Shown here: in pieces, positions 1 through 7,269 of the stretch | Position numbering within the stretch: position 1 is the stretch's first letter | How the letters are laid out: every line of letters begins with the position of its first letter | Source of the DNA: an uncultured Pyrinomonas sp. | GTDB taxonomy: Bacteria; Acidobacteriota; Blastocatellia; Pyrinomonadales; Pyrinomonadaceae | NCBI GenBank assembly: GCA_937135995.1 | Contig: CAKZOF010000417.1 | Location: 1-9,831 of the forward strand | Direction: 5' to 3' | Length of the DNA stretch: 9,831 nt | The notes under the pieces: generated by a model | Told to the model about the DNA's origin: nothing | Database searches by the model: none | What the model saw: the letters and a program-made list of their open reading frames with translations, nothing else | Program-made: the position numbers and the translations under genes

Positions 1-1
1 C

Positions 2-313
2 GGCATGACGCAGTATTACGGGCAGGAGCGCGGTGTGCCGATGACGCCCAAAGAAGAACTGAGGTTTCTCCGCGATTTCAAAAAGCAGTTCGATCTGCCG
101 TATGGCATCGCCATCGAAACGGACGACGCGACCTCTTCGCGCTATGGTGTGACCTCGCTTCCGACGTCGGTGCTGATCGACCGTCGCGGCGTGGTTCGTT
201 TCATCTCGGTCGGTGTCAGCGAAGCGGAGATGGAACGGCTGGCCCGCTGGGTGGAAAAGTTACTCGCCGAACCGGCAGCTGAAGAGATGCGTCAGGCAGA
301 AGCGCGCCCGTAG
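2..313 (+). CDS. TlpA/ResA-like thioredoxin-fold protein, 3' part only
   Basis: The frame is already open at the left edge, so the start and N-terminal half, where a CxxC would lie, are outside the window; the visible Met codons are probably internal. About 103 residues remain, ending at TAG 311-313. The family signature is the cis-Pro loop followed by a beta strand, TSLPTSVLIDRRG, and a C-terminal helix (MERLARWVEKLL) typical of TlpA, ResA and AhpC/TSA-type redoxins. The same loop recurs in the fused TlpA domain near base 2290 (PSLPTTFIIDREG), so the two are paralogous. Family members are usually exported and reduce or oxidise thiols in the periplasm, for example during cytochrome c maturation. 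Export and the active-site type cannot be judged from this fragment. It lies 142 bp upstream of the PepSY gene on the same strand. Confidence 0.8.
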   Translation, partial: GMTQYYGQERGVPMTPKEELRFLRDFKKQFDLPYGIAIETDDATSSRYGVTSLPTSVLIDRRGVVRFISVGVSEAEMERLARWVEKLLAEPAAEEMRQAEARP

Positions 314-455
314 CGGTCGGACGATCCCGTCGGGCGACGCCTCGAATCGGACAGCGAGTCTCCACAATCTTCCGAGACGTCGTTGGCCTTTTGGCCGAAC
401 ACGTTTCGCTGGCGCGCCATCGGCCGACGATCTTCACTCGCGCGTTCATGACCTC

Positions 456-965
456 ATGACAAAGATACGTAGTCTCATTTACCGCGTACATGCATGGCTC
501 GGCGCGATCGTCGCCCTTCCCGTTCTCGCGTGGGCATCGAGCGGTCTGCTCTACGCGCTGCCGAGCGTCGTCGAAGGCGGACGGGCGCTTCCCATCGACG
601 CGACCCGCGTGCGCATCGCGCCATCCGAAGCGCTCGAACGCGCGAACCTCTTCGCCGGCCGGCAGCTTCCGATCACCGCGTTGACGTTGCTCGTGCGTGA
701 CGGACGCCCAACCTACCAAGCTGTCGGTGGCATGGGCGCCGATTCGCTCTTGATCGATGCCGAAACGGGCGAAGTGCGCCAGACGCCGCCGCCCGGACCG
801 CTGACGCGCTACTTTCGCCAAGCCCACTTCTTTTTCTTCGCCGGCAAATGGCAAGTCCCACTGCTCGTCTCACTCTCTTTTCTCGCTTGTCTTTCGGCGC
901 TGACGGGGATTTATTTGAACCTCTCGTTGTGGCGGCAACGCCGCAACGAAACGCGCGGCGGCTGA
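456..965 (+). CDS. PepSY-associated TM helix protein, small two-helix form
   Basis: A 169-residue protein with two predicted membrane helices, about residues 11-35 and 132-155, around a roughly 95-residue extracytoplasmic loop. Helix 1 with its lead-in (RVHAWLGAIVALPVL...SSGLLY) and helix 2 (LSFLACLSALTGIYL, then a basic tail WRQRR) match the first and last helices of PepSY-associated TM proteins. The loop carries a PepSY-like strand (DSLLIDAETGEV). Full-length family members, often linked to iron or siderophore reduction, have about four helices, so this is a minimal version. The His-containing segment before helix 2 (RQAHFFFFAGKW) could bind haem or metal, but that is speculation. ATG 456 was chosen because the protein begins with the basic, helix-leading MTKIRSLIYR. 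The frame is open farther upstream (to 213), but that part overlaps the preceding gene and looks non-coding. No good ribosome site is visible. Confidence 0.75.
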   Translation: MTKIRSLIYRVHAWLGAIVALPVLAWASSGLLYALPSVVEGGRALPIDATRVRIAPSEALERANLFAGRQLPITALTLLVRDGRPTYQAVGGMGADSLLIDAETGEVRQTPPPGPLTRYFRQAHFFFFAGKWQVPLLVSLSFLACLSALTGIYLNLSLWRQRRNETRGG

Positions 966-1044
966 TGCACGCCCTCGTCTCCGCGGCTTCTCGGGCGGGC
1001 GGAAGCGCCTTGCCACCTCGGCGCGAGCAGAGTTGAAAAGAGCA

Positions 1045-1065
1045 GGAATCCGCGAGACGGATTCC
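1045..1065. other. Perfect 8-bp hairpin, possible terminator of the PepSY gene
   Basis: GGAATCCG (1045-1052) and CGGATTCC (1058-1065) are exact reverse complements around a 5-nt loop. The hairpin starts 80 bp after the PepSY stop codon. No T-run follows on the plus strand; on the minus strand a CTTTTC run follows. It is therefore not a classical intrinsic terminator for the plus-strand gene, though it could stabilise the 3' end or belong to the leader of the next gene. Confidence 0.4.
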
Positions 1066-1081
1066 GAGACAACGCAAAAGA

Positions 1082-1117
1082 CGGTCGACGGCATCGAGTT
1101 TCATCCGACCGCCGTCG
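1082..1117 (+). other. Overlapping alternative inverted repeats upstream of ccdA-tlpA
   Basis: Two pairings share bases and cannot form together. CGGTCG (1082-1087) pairs with CGACCG (1106-1111). CGACGGC (1086-1092) pairs with GCCGTCG (1111-1117). The block lies 64-99 bases before the ccdA-tlpA start. Such geometry occurs in attenuators but can arise by chance in GC-rich DNA. Confidence 0.3.
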
Positions 1118-1180
1118 GGAATAGAAAGCGGCGCGCGTCTTCGTGCAGCCGCGTCGGTTTTGCTGTAAGCTAGAGGACTA

Positions 1181-2416
1181 ATGGAAAGCACTCAGATCAG
1201 CGCGACCATCGCTTTTCTGGCGGGATTGGCTTCGTTTCTTTCGCCGTGCGTGTTGCCGCTCGTTCCCGGCTACATCTCCCTGATCTCGGGGGTAAGCATC
1301 GACCGGCTGAAGAGCGACCAGGGCGCGTCGGCCCGGCGTGCTGTGATCGTCAACTCGCTCGCCTTCAACGCAGGACTGTCGATGATCTTTCTCGCTCTCG
1401 GCGCGGCAGCCGGATGGATCGGGTCGGCTGTGCTCGCCAATCCGTGGGTGCGAATCGCGGGAGGGTTGATCATCATCCTCTTCGGGTTGCACTTAATGGG
1501 GCTACTCAGAATCGGCGCACTCTACCGCGACACGCGCTTTTTGTCGAACGACAAGCCACGCGGTGTGCTCGGCTCGTTCACGCTTGGCTTGGCCTTCGCC
1601 GCCGGCTGGACGCCGTGCATCGGCCCGATTCTCGGCGGCATCCTCGGCTTGGCGGCGACCACGGGCGATTGGCAATCAGGATTGATGCTATCGGCTTTCT
1701 ATGCCGCCGGATTGGCCGTTCCGTTTTTGTTGACAGGGCTCGGCATCAACCAGTTTTTGAGTTTCTACGGGCGTTTCCGCAAACACCTGCACAAGGTCGA
1801 AGTGATCTCCGGCATTATCTTGGTTTTCATTGGCGCACTTATCGCTTCGGGCTATGCGACGCGGCTCGCAAGTTCCGGCTTGGCGCGCACGATGCCCAAC
1901 CTCGAAGCCTGGGTTGAAAAGCTCGCGCGCCGCTCGCCGGGCGCAACTCCCAGCGCAAGAGGCACGACCGCCTCAAGCAGCGAGCGCGCCATGCTCGCGC
2001 CCGACGTCGAACTGCAAACGCTCGATGGGCGTCCGGTTCGTTTGAGCGACTACCGTGGGCGCGTCGTGTTGCTCAACTTCTGGGCCACATGGTGCTTGCC
2101 GTGCCGCGACGAGATCCCCGAATTGAACGAGATGCAGCGCGATCTCGAAGCCCGCGGGCTGACGATTATCGGAGTCGCGTGGGACGATACGGCAAAGGGG
2201 ATCAGGGAGTTTCAACGCGACATCCCCCAAAGCTACACCGTGCTTTTGGGTGGTGAGAGCGTTCATCAAGAGTTCGGCGGCGTGCCAAGCCTGCCGACGA
2301 CGTTCATCATCGACCGCGAAGGGCGCATCCGGCAGAAGATCATCGGCGCGCGCAAGCGCGATGGATTCGAAGCGGCCGTAAAACCGCTGCTCGACGCAGA
2401 CCAAGCGGCACGCTGA
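1181..2416 (+). CDS. CcdA (DsbD-type) membrane domain fused to a TlpA/ResA thioredoxin domain
   Basis: A 411-residue fusion. Residues about 8-226 form a six-helix CcdA domain with both conserved cysteines: C23 in SPCVLPLVPGYIS (helix 1) and C146 in GWTPCIGPILGG (helix 4). In this family they carry reducing equivalents from cytoplasmic thioredoxin across the membrane. After a Ser/Ala-rich linker (about 230-270) comes a TlpA/ResA domain (about 272-405) with the active site WCLPC (C305, C308) in NFWATWCLPCRDEIPEL and the cis-Pro loop SLPTTFIID (P372). Membrane topology places this domain in the periplasm. The fusion puts electron donor and acceptor in one chain, like DsbD without its N-terminal domain. 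Likely targets are apocytochrome c or other exported redoxins, including the lipoprotein encoded 169 bp downstream. The start at ATG 1181 is supported by a GAGGA site at 1173-1177, though with only 3 nt of spacing. Confidence 0.93.
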   Translation: MESTQISATIAFLAGLASFLSPCVLPLVPGYISLISGVSIDRLKSDQGASARRAVIVNSLAFNAGLSMIFLALGAAAGWIGSAVLANPWVRIAGGLIIILFGLHLMGLLRIGALYRDTRFLSNDKPRGVLGSFTLGLAFAAGWTPCIGPILGGILGLAATTGDWQSGLMLSAFYAAGLAVPFLLTGLGINQFLSFYGRFRKHLHKVEVISGIILVFIGALIASGYATRLASSGLARTMPNLEAWVEKLARRSPGATPSARGTTASSSERAMLAPDVELQTLDGRPVRLSDYRGRVVLLNFWATWCLPCRDEIPELNEMQRDLEARGLTIIGVAWDDTAKGIREFQRDIPQSYTVLLGGESVHQEFGGVPSLPTTFIIDREGRIRQKIIGARKRDGFEAAVKPLLDADQAAR

Positions 2417-2534
2417 GCGAAACACGCGACAAGATCATCAGCCGCAGCAATTCAACCCGCGGCCACCGCACGGCATGCAAGTTGAACAGCGCCTTCAACG
2501 AACTCGAACGGCCCTTGCGCCCAAAAGATCATCT

Positions 2535-2549
2535 GACCATCGCATGGTC
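2535..2549. promoter_or_regulatory. 15-bp perfect dyad upstream of the redoxin lipoprotein gene
   Basis: GACCAT (2535-2540) and ATGGTC (2544-2549) form a perfect inverted repeat around CGC, ending 36 bp before the start codon. It may be an operator half-site pair or a small leader hairpin. No second copy was noticed near the other genes. Confidence 0.25.
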
Positions 2550-2585
2550 GCTGAACGACGACCCATCGCACCGAGGACGAGCGAG

Positions 2586-3266
2586 ATGCTGAAGCGAGCC
2601 ATCACGACATTGAACGCCCAAGGCGCGCGCGCGCTCGTTCGAGCGGCGCTGGCAGCTCTTTTGTTGCTGGCATCCTGCTGGCCTGCGCAACCGCAAGAGA
2701 GACACGAATACGCGCCTATCGAAGAGCAGACGATCAACTACGCCGATTGGACGTTCAAAGATCTGGACGGTAAGCCGGTCAACCTTCGCGATCTCGTGCG
2801 TGATAGGCGGCTCGTCCTCGTCGTCTATTTCGCGCCGTGGTGTCCCAACTGGCGCTACCAAGCGCCGGTCGTCGGCAGATTGCTTAGCAAATACCGTGCT
2901 CATGGCTTCGATGTCGTCGCCATCAGCGAGTACGCGCCCGAGGAAGAGACGCGCCGTTTCTTCGGCAACCAGCGTCCGCCCTACACGGTGGTCATCGAAT
3001 CGAACACGCGCGAGGCGCGCACGCAAACGCCCCACTACGCTTACCGCCAACGCTCCGGCGACCGCCGCAACTGGGGATCGCCTTACAACGTCTTCCTCGA
3101 ACCGGCGAAACTGAACGCCAGCGGACAAGTCTTCACCGAAAAGGCCTGGGTTGCCAACGGCGAACTGGTCGAAGAAGAGGCAGAGAAGTTCATCCGCACG
3201 CGACTCGGGCTGAAAGAAGACGAACGGCAGTCTCCCGCTTGTCCCGCAACGAAACCCGGCAACTGA
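2586..3266 (+). CDS. Predicted lipoprotein, thioredoxin-like with CPNW in place of CxxC
   Basis: A 226-residue protein. The N-terminus has basic residues, a hydrophobic stretch (ALVRAALAALLLLA) and a lipobox LASC with C31, predicting a lipid-anchored exported protein. The mature part is a TlpA/redoxin fold: WTFKDLDGKPVNLRDL, then the strand LVLVVYFAPWCPNW, helix, strand FDVVAISEY, and a cis-Pro-like GSPYNVFLEP (P166). The active site is C86-P-N-W89. The first cysteine sits where thioredoxins have it, but the resolving cysteine is Trp; the only other mature cysteine besides the lipidated one is C219, near the C-terminus. It may act through one cysteine, use C219 as a distant resolving residue, or bind rather than reduce substrates. 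ATG 2586 was chosen because GAGGA lies 8 bp upstream (2573-2577) and it places the signal peptide correctly. The open frame upstream to 2475 would bury the signal. It probably works with the CcdA-TlpA protein upstream. Confidence 0.85.
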   Translation: MLKRAITTLNAQGARALVRAALAALLLLASCWPAQPQERHEYAPIEEQTINYADWTFKDLDGKPVNLRDLVRDRRLVLVVYFAPWCPNWRYQAPVVGRLLSKYRAHGFDVVAISEYAPEEETRRFFGNQRPPYTVVIESNTREARTQTPHYAYRQRSGDRRNWGSPYNVFLEPAKLNASGQVFTEKAWVANGELVEEEAEKFIRTRLGLKEDERQSPACPATKPGN

Positions 3267-3310
3267 CAGTGGAGCTTTGCACCCGAAAGGACAGATCAAC
3301 GGCTCGCTGC

Positions 3311-3343
3311 GGGCGCGCACCCGTTGAAGAAAAATGCGCGCCC
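3311..3343. terminator. 9-bp inverted repeat between convergent genes
   Basis: GGGCGCGCA (3311-3319) is the exact reverse complement of TGCGCGCCC (3335-3343), with a 15-nt loop containing an A-run. It lies between the stop codons of the convergent redoxin lipoprotein and Bcp genes, so a bidirectional terminator is plausible. Neither side has a clear T-run, which weakens the intrinsic-terminator reading. Nothing else is recognised in the 176-bp spacer. Confidence 0.4.
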
Positions 3344-3442
3344 TGTGTCCAGAATCGAAGTTAAGAGCAACCCGGCCTCGGCAACGGAGCAAGCGTTCGC
3401 CCGTCGATGAAGCGCGGCCGGCGCCGCTGTGCGCGACACCAG

Positions 3443-3901
3443 TCAGCTTTCGAAAGCGCGCAATACTTCGTCGGCGTGCCGTTCGACATCGACCTGATCA
3501 AAGATCTTCTTGATCCTTCCCTCTTCATCGATCAGGAAAGTCCGGCGCGCGTTGGTCCAATACTCCTTGTCGCCGAAGACCTGTCGGCCATAGGTGCCGT
3601 AGGCGTCTCCGATGCGATGGTCGGGATCGCTCAGCAGCGTGAAAGGGAGGTTGTACTTCGCTGCGAACTGCCGGTGTGACTCTTCCGTGTCGAGCGAGAC
3701 GCCCAGCACCTTGATCCCCTTCTCCTCGAATCGCGCGTAAGCATCGCGAAACGAACAGGCTTCTTTCGTGCAGCCCGGGGTGTCGTCTTTCGGGTAGAAG
3801 TAGAGGACCACTTTTTGTCCCCGGAAATCCGAAAGCTTGACCTCGTTTCCGTCAGCATCGCGCGCCGTGAAATCGGGCGCTAGATCACCTTCTTTGAGCA
3901 T
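3443..3901 (-). CDS. bcp: Bcp/PrxQ-type peroxiredoxin
   Basis: A 152-residue thiol peroxidase of the Bcp/PrxQ class, which reduces hydrogen peroxide and organic peroxides in the cytoplasm using thioredoxin or a similar donor. The opening [17 protein letters not shown] and strand [19 protein letters not shown] are diagnostic. The peroxidatic C44 and resolving C49 are separated by four residues, as in atypical 2-Cys PrxQ enzymes. Pro42, Thr/Gly before C44, and Arg119/Arg120 near the active site are present. The start is the codon at 3901, because a strong AAAGGAGG site (complement of 3912-3919) lies 10 nt upstream. The frame extends to 3949, but that would place the ribosome site inside the gene. 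It is the last of a same-strand run, 63 bp after the phosphatase gene. It may be cotranscribed, but its strong own ribosome site also allows independent expression. Confidence 0.96.
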   Translation of the reverse strand: MLKEGDLAPDFTARDADGNEVKLSDFRGQKVVLYFYPKDDTPGCTKEACSFRDAYARFEEKGIKVLGVSLDTEESHRQFAAKYNLPFTLLSDPDHRIGDAYGTYGRQVFGDKEYWTNARRTFLIDEEGRIKKIFDQVDVERHADEVLRAFES

Positions 3902-3911
3902 ATGGATGAAG

Positions 3912-3919
3912 CCTCCTTT
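3912..3919 (-). promoter_or_regulatory. Strong Shine-Dalgarno site of bcp
   Basis: AAAGGAGG on the minus strand, 10 nt before the ATG at 3901. It decides between that start and the in-frame upstream Met codon at 3949. Confidence 0.8.
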
Positions 3920-3964
3920 GGAATCTCGCTTGGGGGAAAACGCACCCATTCTAACGCAAAAGGA

Positions 3965-4750
3965 TCAAGGCGCGTAATCCGAAGCCAAACCGCTGAGAAT
4001 GGAACGCAGCGCCTCGGTGAAAGAATGATGAAGATGATAGACCTCCTGCTTGCCGCTCGGAGCCACCTGGTAAAGGACGAAATCCGGAAGCGACAAGCAG
4101 CTCAATGGCGCTTCGCTGTTGTAGGCCGTATCGATACCGATGGCGCTGTTGAAGATGTAGATCCCGTGTCGCCCGAGCCGCCCGAGCAACGGCAGCAGCG
4201 GCGTCGGCGTGTGGCCGAAGACGCACGTCTTTCCGCGATAGTGCTTGAAGAAGTCGATATCGCGCGACCACAACAGCGTGCGCGCGTCGGTTTCTCGCGG
4301 GTGTTTGCCGTGGTCCAAACCGGCATGCACGTAGATGGCGTAGTCGTCTTCGTGATAGAGCGGAAGCGAGCGCAAAAACTCTACGTGTTCCGGCGGCATC
4401 TTCTCACGCAACAACCGGCGGGCGTCTTCGACGGCGGAAGCCTTTTGCCCGGTGTATTGCTCGAAGGTGTCATCCGAACCGATTCCCTTTTCCAACCATG
4501 TGGCATCGCCGCGCTCAATGAAGTCAAGCAGCATCTGTTCGTGATTGCCGCGCAGGACGACGACATGCGCGGGCGTCTCGCGTTGAAGCGCGACGAGGTC
4601 GCCGACGACGCCGGGCGAATCTTCGCCGCGATCGATCAGGTCGCCGAGCAGGATGAGTTTGTCCCGCTGCGGGTCGCGCGGCAGCACTTCGAGCAATGAA
4701 CGCAACTGGCGCCGGCGCCCATGAACGTCGCCGATAACGAAGCTCTTCAT
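3965..4750 (-). CDS. PPP-family protein phosphatase (metallophosphoesterase)
   Basis: A 261-residue cytoplasmic phosphatase with all the signature blocks of the PPP family in order: GDVHG (7-11; metal ligands D8, H10), GDLIDRG (36-42), RGNHE (67-71; N69, H70), VHAG (H142) and FGHT (H180). These bind two metal ions that activate water to hydrolyse phospho-Ser/Thr and, in some bacterial members, phospho-Tyr. The length fits bacterial and phage PPP enzymes. No signal peptide or membrane helix is present. ATG 4750 overlaps the kinase TGA as ATGA (4747-4750), and a GGGAGAG site (complement of 4757-4763) lies 6 nt upstream inside the kinase gene, so translation is probably coupled. The open frame running upstream to 4858 would lie wholly within the kinase gene. 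The arrangement argues that it reverses phosphorylation by this kinase. A small-molecule substrate (for example Ap4A-type) cannot be excluded. Confidence 0.93.
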   Translation of the reverse strand: MKSFVIGDVHGRRRQLRSLLEVLPRDPQRDKLILLGDLIDRGEDSPGVVGDLVALQRETPAHVVVLRGNHEQMLLDFIERGDATWLEKGIGSDDTFEQYTGQKASAVEDARRLLREKMPPEHVEFLRSLPLYHEDDYAIYVHAGLDHGKHPRETDARTLLWSRDIDFFKHYRGKTCVFGHTPTPLLPLLGRLGRHGIYIFNSAIGIDTAYNSEAPLSCLSLPDFVLYQVAPSGKQEVYHLHHSFTEALRSILSGLASDYAP

Positions 4751-7182
4751 CCGATGCTCTCCCGTGCGCGCTGTCGCGATCGCTCGATGCGCGCGATCAA
4801 CTGCTCGAAGCGCGGGTCGTCGCGCAGCGGCGCTAGGTTTGGATCGGCGCGAAACCACAGGACGTTTTCGTTGCCGAGATCGACGGCGCGCTCCAACCAG
4901 ACGAAAGCCTCGTCCTTGTCGCCTTCGAGCGCGTAGGCCGAGGCCAACCAGTAGGCCACATCGTAATCGGCCTGCGCCGCTTCGCGTACCTCTTCAGTCA
5001 ACAGCGCGCGCGCCGCGTCGTGCTCGCCTTGCGCGCTTAAGACGATGGCGAGCAGCGGCTTGATGCCGTGCATCTGCGGATGGCGCGACAACACCTCGCG
5101 CAGCATGTCGGCGGCGAGCTTCAACTCGCCACGGTAGTAGTGGACCAGTGCGGCAAAGGTCTTGATCAACGGGTGATCCGGTTCGACGGCGCTTCCTTGC
5201 GCTAGCGCCAGCAGCGCATCGTTGTAGCGCCCCTGATACATGAAGATGCGCGCCCGATTGTAAGCGACGACCACCGCTTCGGCCGGATTGAGCTGCAACA
5301 TGCGATCGTACTCGCGCAGCGCCTCGTCATATTCGCCATCTAGCCGGTGAATCATTGCGCGAACGAAGTGAACGCCAACGTCATTCGGCGCCTCGCGGCC
5401 GAGGCGTTCGGCTTCAGCGCGCGCCTTCTCTTTCTCGCCGCGCGAAAGGTAGATGAAGATCATATGCATGCGCGCTTCGATCAGGCTGGGATCGAGCTCG
5501 AGCGCATGAATGAAGGCCTCTTCGGCGCGGGCATAATCCTCGGGGTTGCCCGATCCTTTGATGACGCGATTGGCATAGGCTGAACCGAGGCCGCTGTAGG
5601 CGAGCGCGAACTTCGGATCGAGTTCGATGGCGCGCTCGAAGTGGGCGATGGCGGCGTCGGAATCTGCGCGCGCCAGCGTGTGGTAGATGAAACGCCCCAA
5701 CCGATCGCGTCCCTTGAGATACTCCTCGTAGGCGTCGGCGCTGGGCATAGAGCGTTGCAGTAGGCCGAGCTGTTCATCGGTGCTCAACTCAATGCTCAAC
5801 CGCTCGACGATGTGCTCAGCGATCCGGTCTTGTACAGCGATCACGTCGTCCGCTGTCGCGTCGATGCGATCGCTCCACAGGATCTCGCCCGTCGCCACGT
5901 CGAGCAGTTGCGCCGTCACGCGAAGCCGTTGCCCAGAGCGCAAGAAACCGGCATCGAGCACGGCATCGACGCTCAGTTCGCGTCCGACTTCGCGCGGGTC
6001 GCGCGCTTGCCCCTGATACTTGGCGACAAGCGAAGAAGGACGGACGACAAGCGAATGCAACCGCGCTAGTTCGGTGATCACCGCATCGGCGAGCGAGAAT
6101 TCGTAGAAGCTGACCGACGGATCGTTGCTCAGATTGCGAAACGGAAGGATGGCGACGCTCTTGACCGTTTCGCCGGGCGTGGCCGAGGCTCGCCCCGTCG
6201 CGCTCGGCGGCGAACTCGGCGAACTCATCGGTTCGTGTCCGGTCAAACGCTTCCACAACCGGCGGAGCGCGCCGCCCAAAGGCGATTCGTCGTGACGCGG
6301 CACAATCGGTTCGGTCACGTTTTCGCTCAACGGATCGGCGGCGCCGAGTTCGCGCATCACGGCGCGCAAGTCGTCGCGAAATTCAACCATGCGCTGATAA
6401 CGATCGCGCGGCTCTTTCGCCAGCGCGCGATCGATGATCTGTTGCAGGCGTGGCGGCACCGGTCCAGTGCGAAACTCGGCGATCGGGCGCGGCGTGTCGT
6501 GTAGAACGGCGTAACGCACTTCGACGTTGGTCTTGCCGCGAAACGGCCACGTGCCCGTCAGCATCTCGTAAAGCAGCACGCCCGTGGAAAAGATGTCGGC
6601 GCGATGATCCGATGGCTGCCCGCGCGCCTGTTCTGGCGCAGCGTAGGTCGCTGTGCCATAAGGGACGCCGACTTCGGTCAAGTGCACATCGTGCGCGCTC
6701 TGGCCGCTTTCGTCGAGCAATTTGGCCAGGCCGAAATCGAGCACCTTGACACGCCCCGTTTTGGTAACCATGACGTTGCCCGCCTTGATGTCGCGGTGGA
6801 CGATGCCGTGCGCGTGCGCGGCGGCGAGCGCGTCGGCGACTTGGACGGCGATCGACAGCGCGCTTCTCAACTCCAACGGGCGTCCGGCTACCAACTCTCG
6901 CACGTTGCGTCCATCGACGTACTGCATGACGATGAAGTGCGTGCTGTTCAGTTCGTGCAAGCCGTAGATGGTGCAGATGTTCGGGTGGTCCAGCGACGAG
7001 GCGAGTTGCGCTTCGCGCTCGAAGCGCTTAAGACTGGCCGCGTTGGTCGTCAACTCGGGGGCCAGCACCTTGATGACCACGGGCCGGTTGAGGCGTGTGT
7101 CGATAGCCTTGTAAACCGTGCCCTGCCCGCCCGCGCCAAGTTTTTCGGTGATCTGGTAGTTGAGCAGTTTATGCCCGATCAT
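4747..7182 (-). CDS. Ser/Thr protein kinase with TolB-N/FlgO-like domain and C-terminal TPRs
   Basis: An 811-residue protein. The kinase domain (about 9-275) has an intact Gly loop (GAGGQGTVY), Lys38, Glu56, HRDIKAGN (catalytic D131), DFG (149-151), an activation loop ending in GTATYAAPE, and the conserved late Arg (RDRYQRM). A Pro/Ser-rich linker (about 283-338) follows. Residues about 340-465 (SVAILPFRNLSNDP... and ILWSDRIDATADDVIAVQD) resemble the TolB-N/FlgO-like domain found before TPRs in many adenylate cyclases and Acidobacteriota kinases. From about 505 to 800 there are roughly seven or eight TPRs (for example AIAHFERAIELDPKFALAY and LALAQGSAVEPDHPL). No hydrophobic segment long enough for a membrane helix was seen, so unlike PknB-type receptor kinases it is probably cytoplasmic, with the TPRs binding partners or signals. 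ATG 7182 lies directly before MIGHKLLNYQITEKLG, the usual kinase opening; its ribosome site is weak. The gene overlaps the phosphatase gene downstream. Confidence 0.95.
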   Translation of the reverse strand: MIGHKLLNYQITEKLGAGGQGTVYKAIDTRLNRPVVIKVLAPELTTNAASLKRFEREAQLASSLDHPNICTIYGLHELNSTHFIVMQYVDGRNVRELVAGRPLELRSALSIAVQVADALAAAHAHGIVHRDIKAGNVMVTKTGRVKVLDFGLAKLLDESGQSAHDVHLTEVGVPYGTATYAAPEQARGQPSDHRADIFSTGVLLYEMLTGTWPFRGKTNVEVRYAVLHDTPRPIAEFRTGPVPPRLQQIIDRALAKEPRDRYQRMVEFRDDLRAVMRELGAADPLSENVTEPIVPRHDESPLGGALRRLWKRLTGHEPMSSPSSPPSATGRASATPGETVKSVAILPFRNLSNDPSVSFYEFSLADAVITELARLHSLVVRPSSLVAKYQGQARDPREVGRELSVDAVLDAGFLRSGQRLRVTAQLLDVATGEILWSDRIDATADDVIAVQDRIAEHIVERLSIELSTDEQLGLLQRSMPSADAYEEYLKGRDRLGRFIYHTLARADSDAAIAHFERAIELDPKFALAYSGLGSAYANRVIKGSGNPEDYARAEEAFIHALELDPSLIEARMHMIFIYLSRGEKEKARAEAERLGREAPNDVGVHFVRAMIHRLDGEYDEALREYDRMLQLNPAEAVVVAYNRARIFMYQGRYNDALLALAQGSAVEPDHPLIKTFAALVHYYRGELKLAADMLREVLSRHPQMHGIKPLLAIVLSAQGEHDAARALLTEEVREAAQADYDVAYWLASAYALEGDKDEAFVWLERAVDLGNENVLWFRADPNLAPLRDDPRFEQLIARIERSRQRARESIG

Positions 7183-7224
7183 GGCTGCGTCTGTCTCTTC
7201 TGTCCCGGAGCGAGAAGGGCGAAA

Positions 7225-7239
7225 CGCGCCGCAGGCGCG
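7225..7239. other. Perfect CGCGCC/GGCGCG hairpin in the kinase leader
   Basis: CGCGCC (7225-7230) and GGCGCG (7234-7239) pair around GCA, 42 bp upstream of the kinase start on the minus strand, with TTTC following in that direction. It could weaken read-through from the glutaredoxin gene or structure the kinase leader. The repeat is short and GC-only, so chance is possible. Confidence 0.3.
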
Positions 7240-7269
7240 AAAGGACGCGCCCCCGTCCCCGCGTCTGCG

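Noticed and set aside
350..440. TTGGCC/TTTT/GGCCGA stem upstream of the PepSY gene as a terminator
   Set aside because: Only six pairs including a wobble, and no T-run after it; too weak to annotate.
216..854. Long minus-strand open frame (212 codons) opposite the TlpA fragment and PepSY gene
   Set aside because: Arg/Gly-rich low-complexity translation with no family features; it mirrors two plus-strand frames with clear motifs.
2475..2585. Upstream in-frame extension of the redoxin lipoprotein
   Set aside because: It would place 37 mostly charged residues before the signal peptide; GAGGA before ATG 2586 favours the shorter start.
2529..3392. Minus-strand open frame (287 codons) opposite the redoxin lipoprotein gene
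   Set aside because: Antisense shadow in GC-rich DNA; the plus strand has a ribosome site, lipobox and thioredoxin motifs.
3902..4699. Plus-strand open frame (265 codons) opposite the phosphatase gene
   Set aside because: The minus strand carries every PPP motif and a ribosome site; the plus frame does not.
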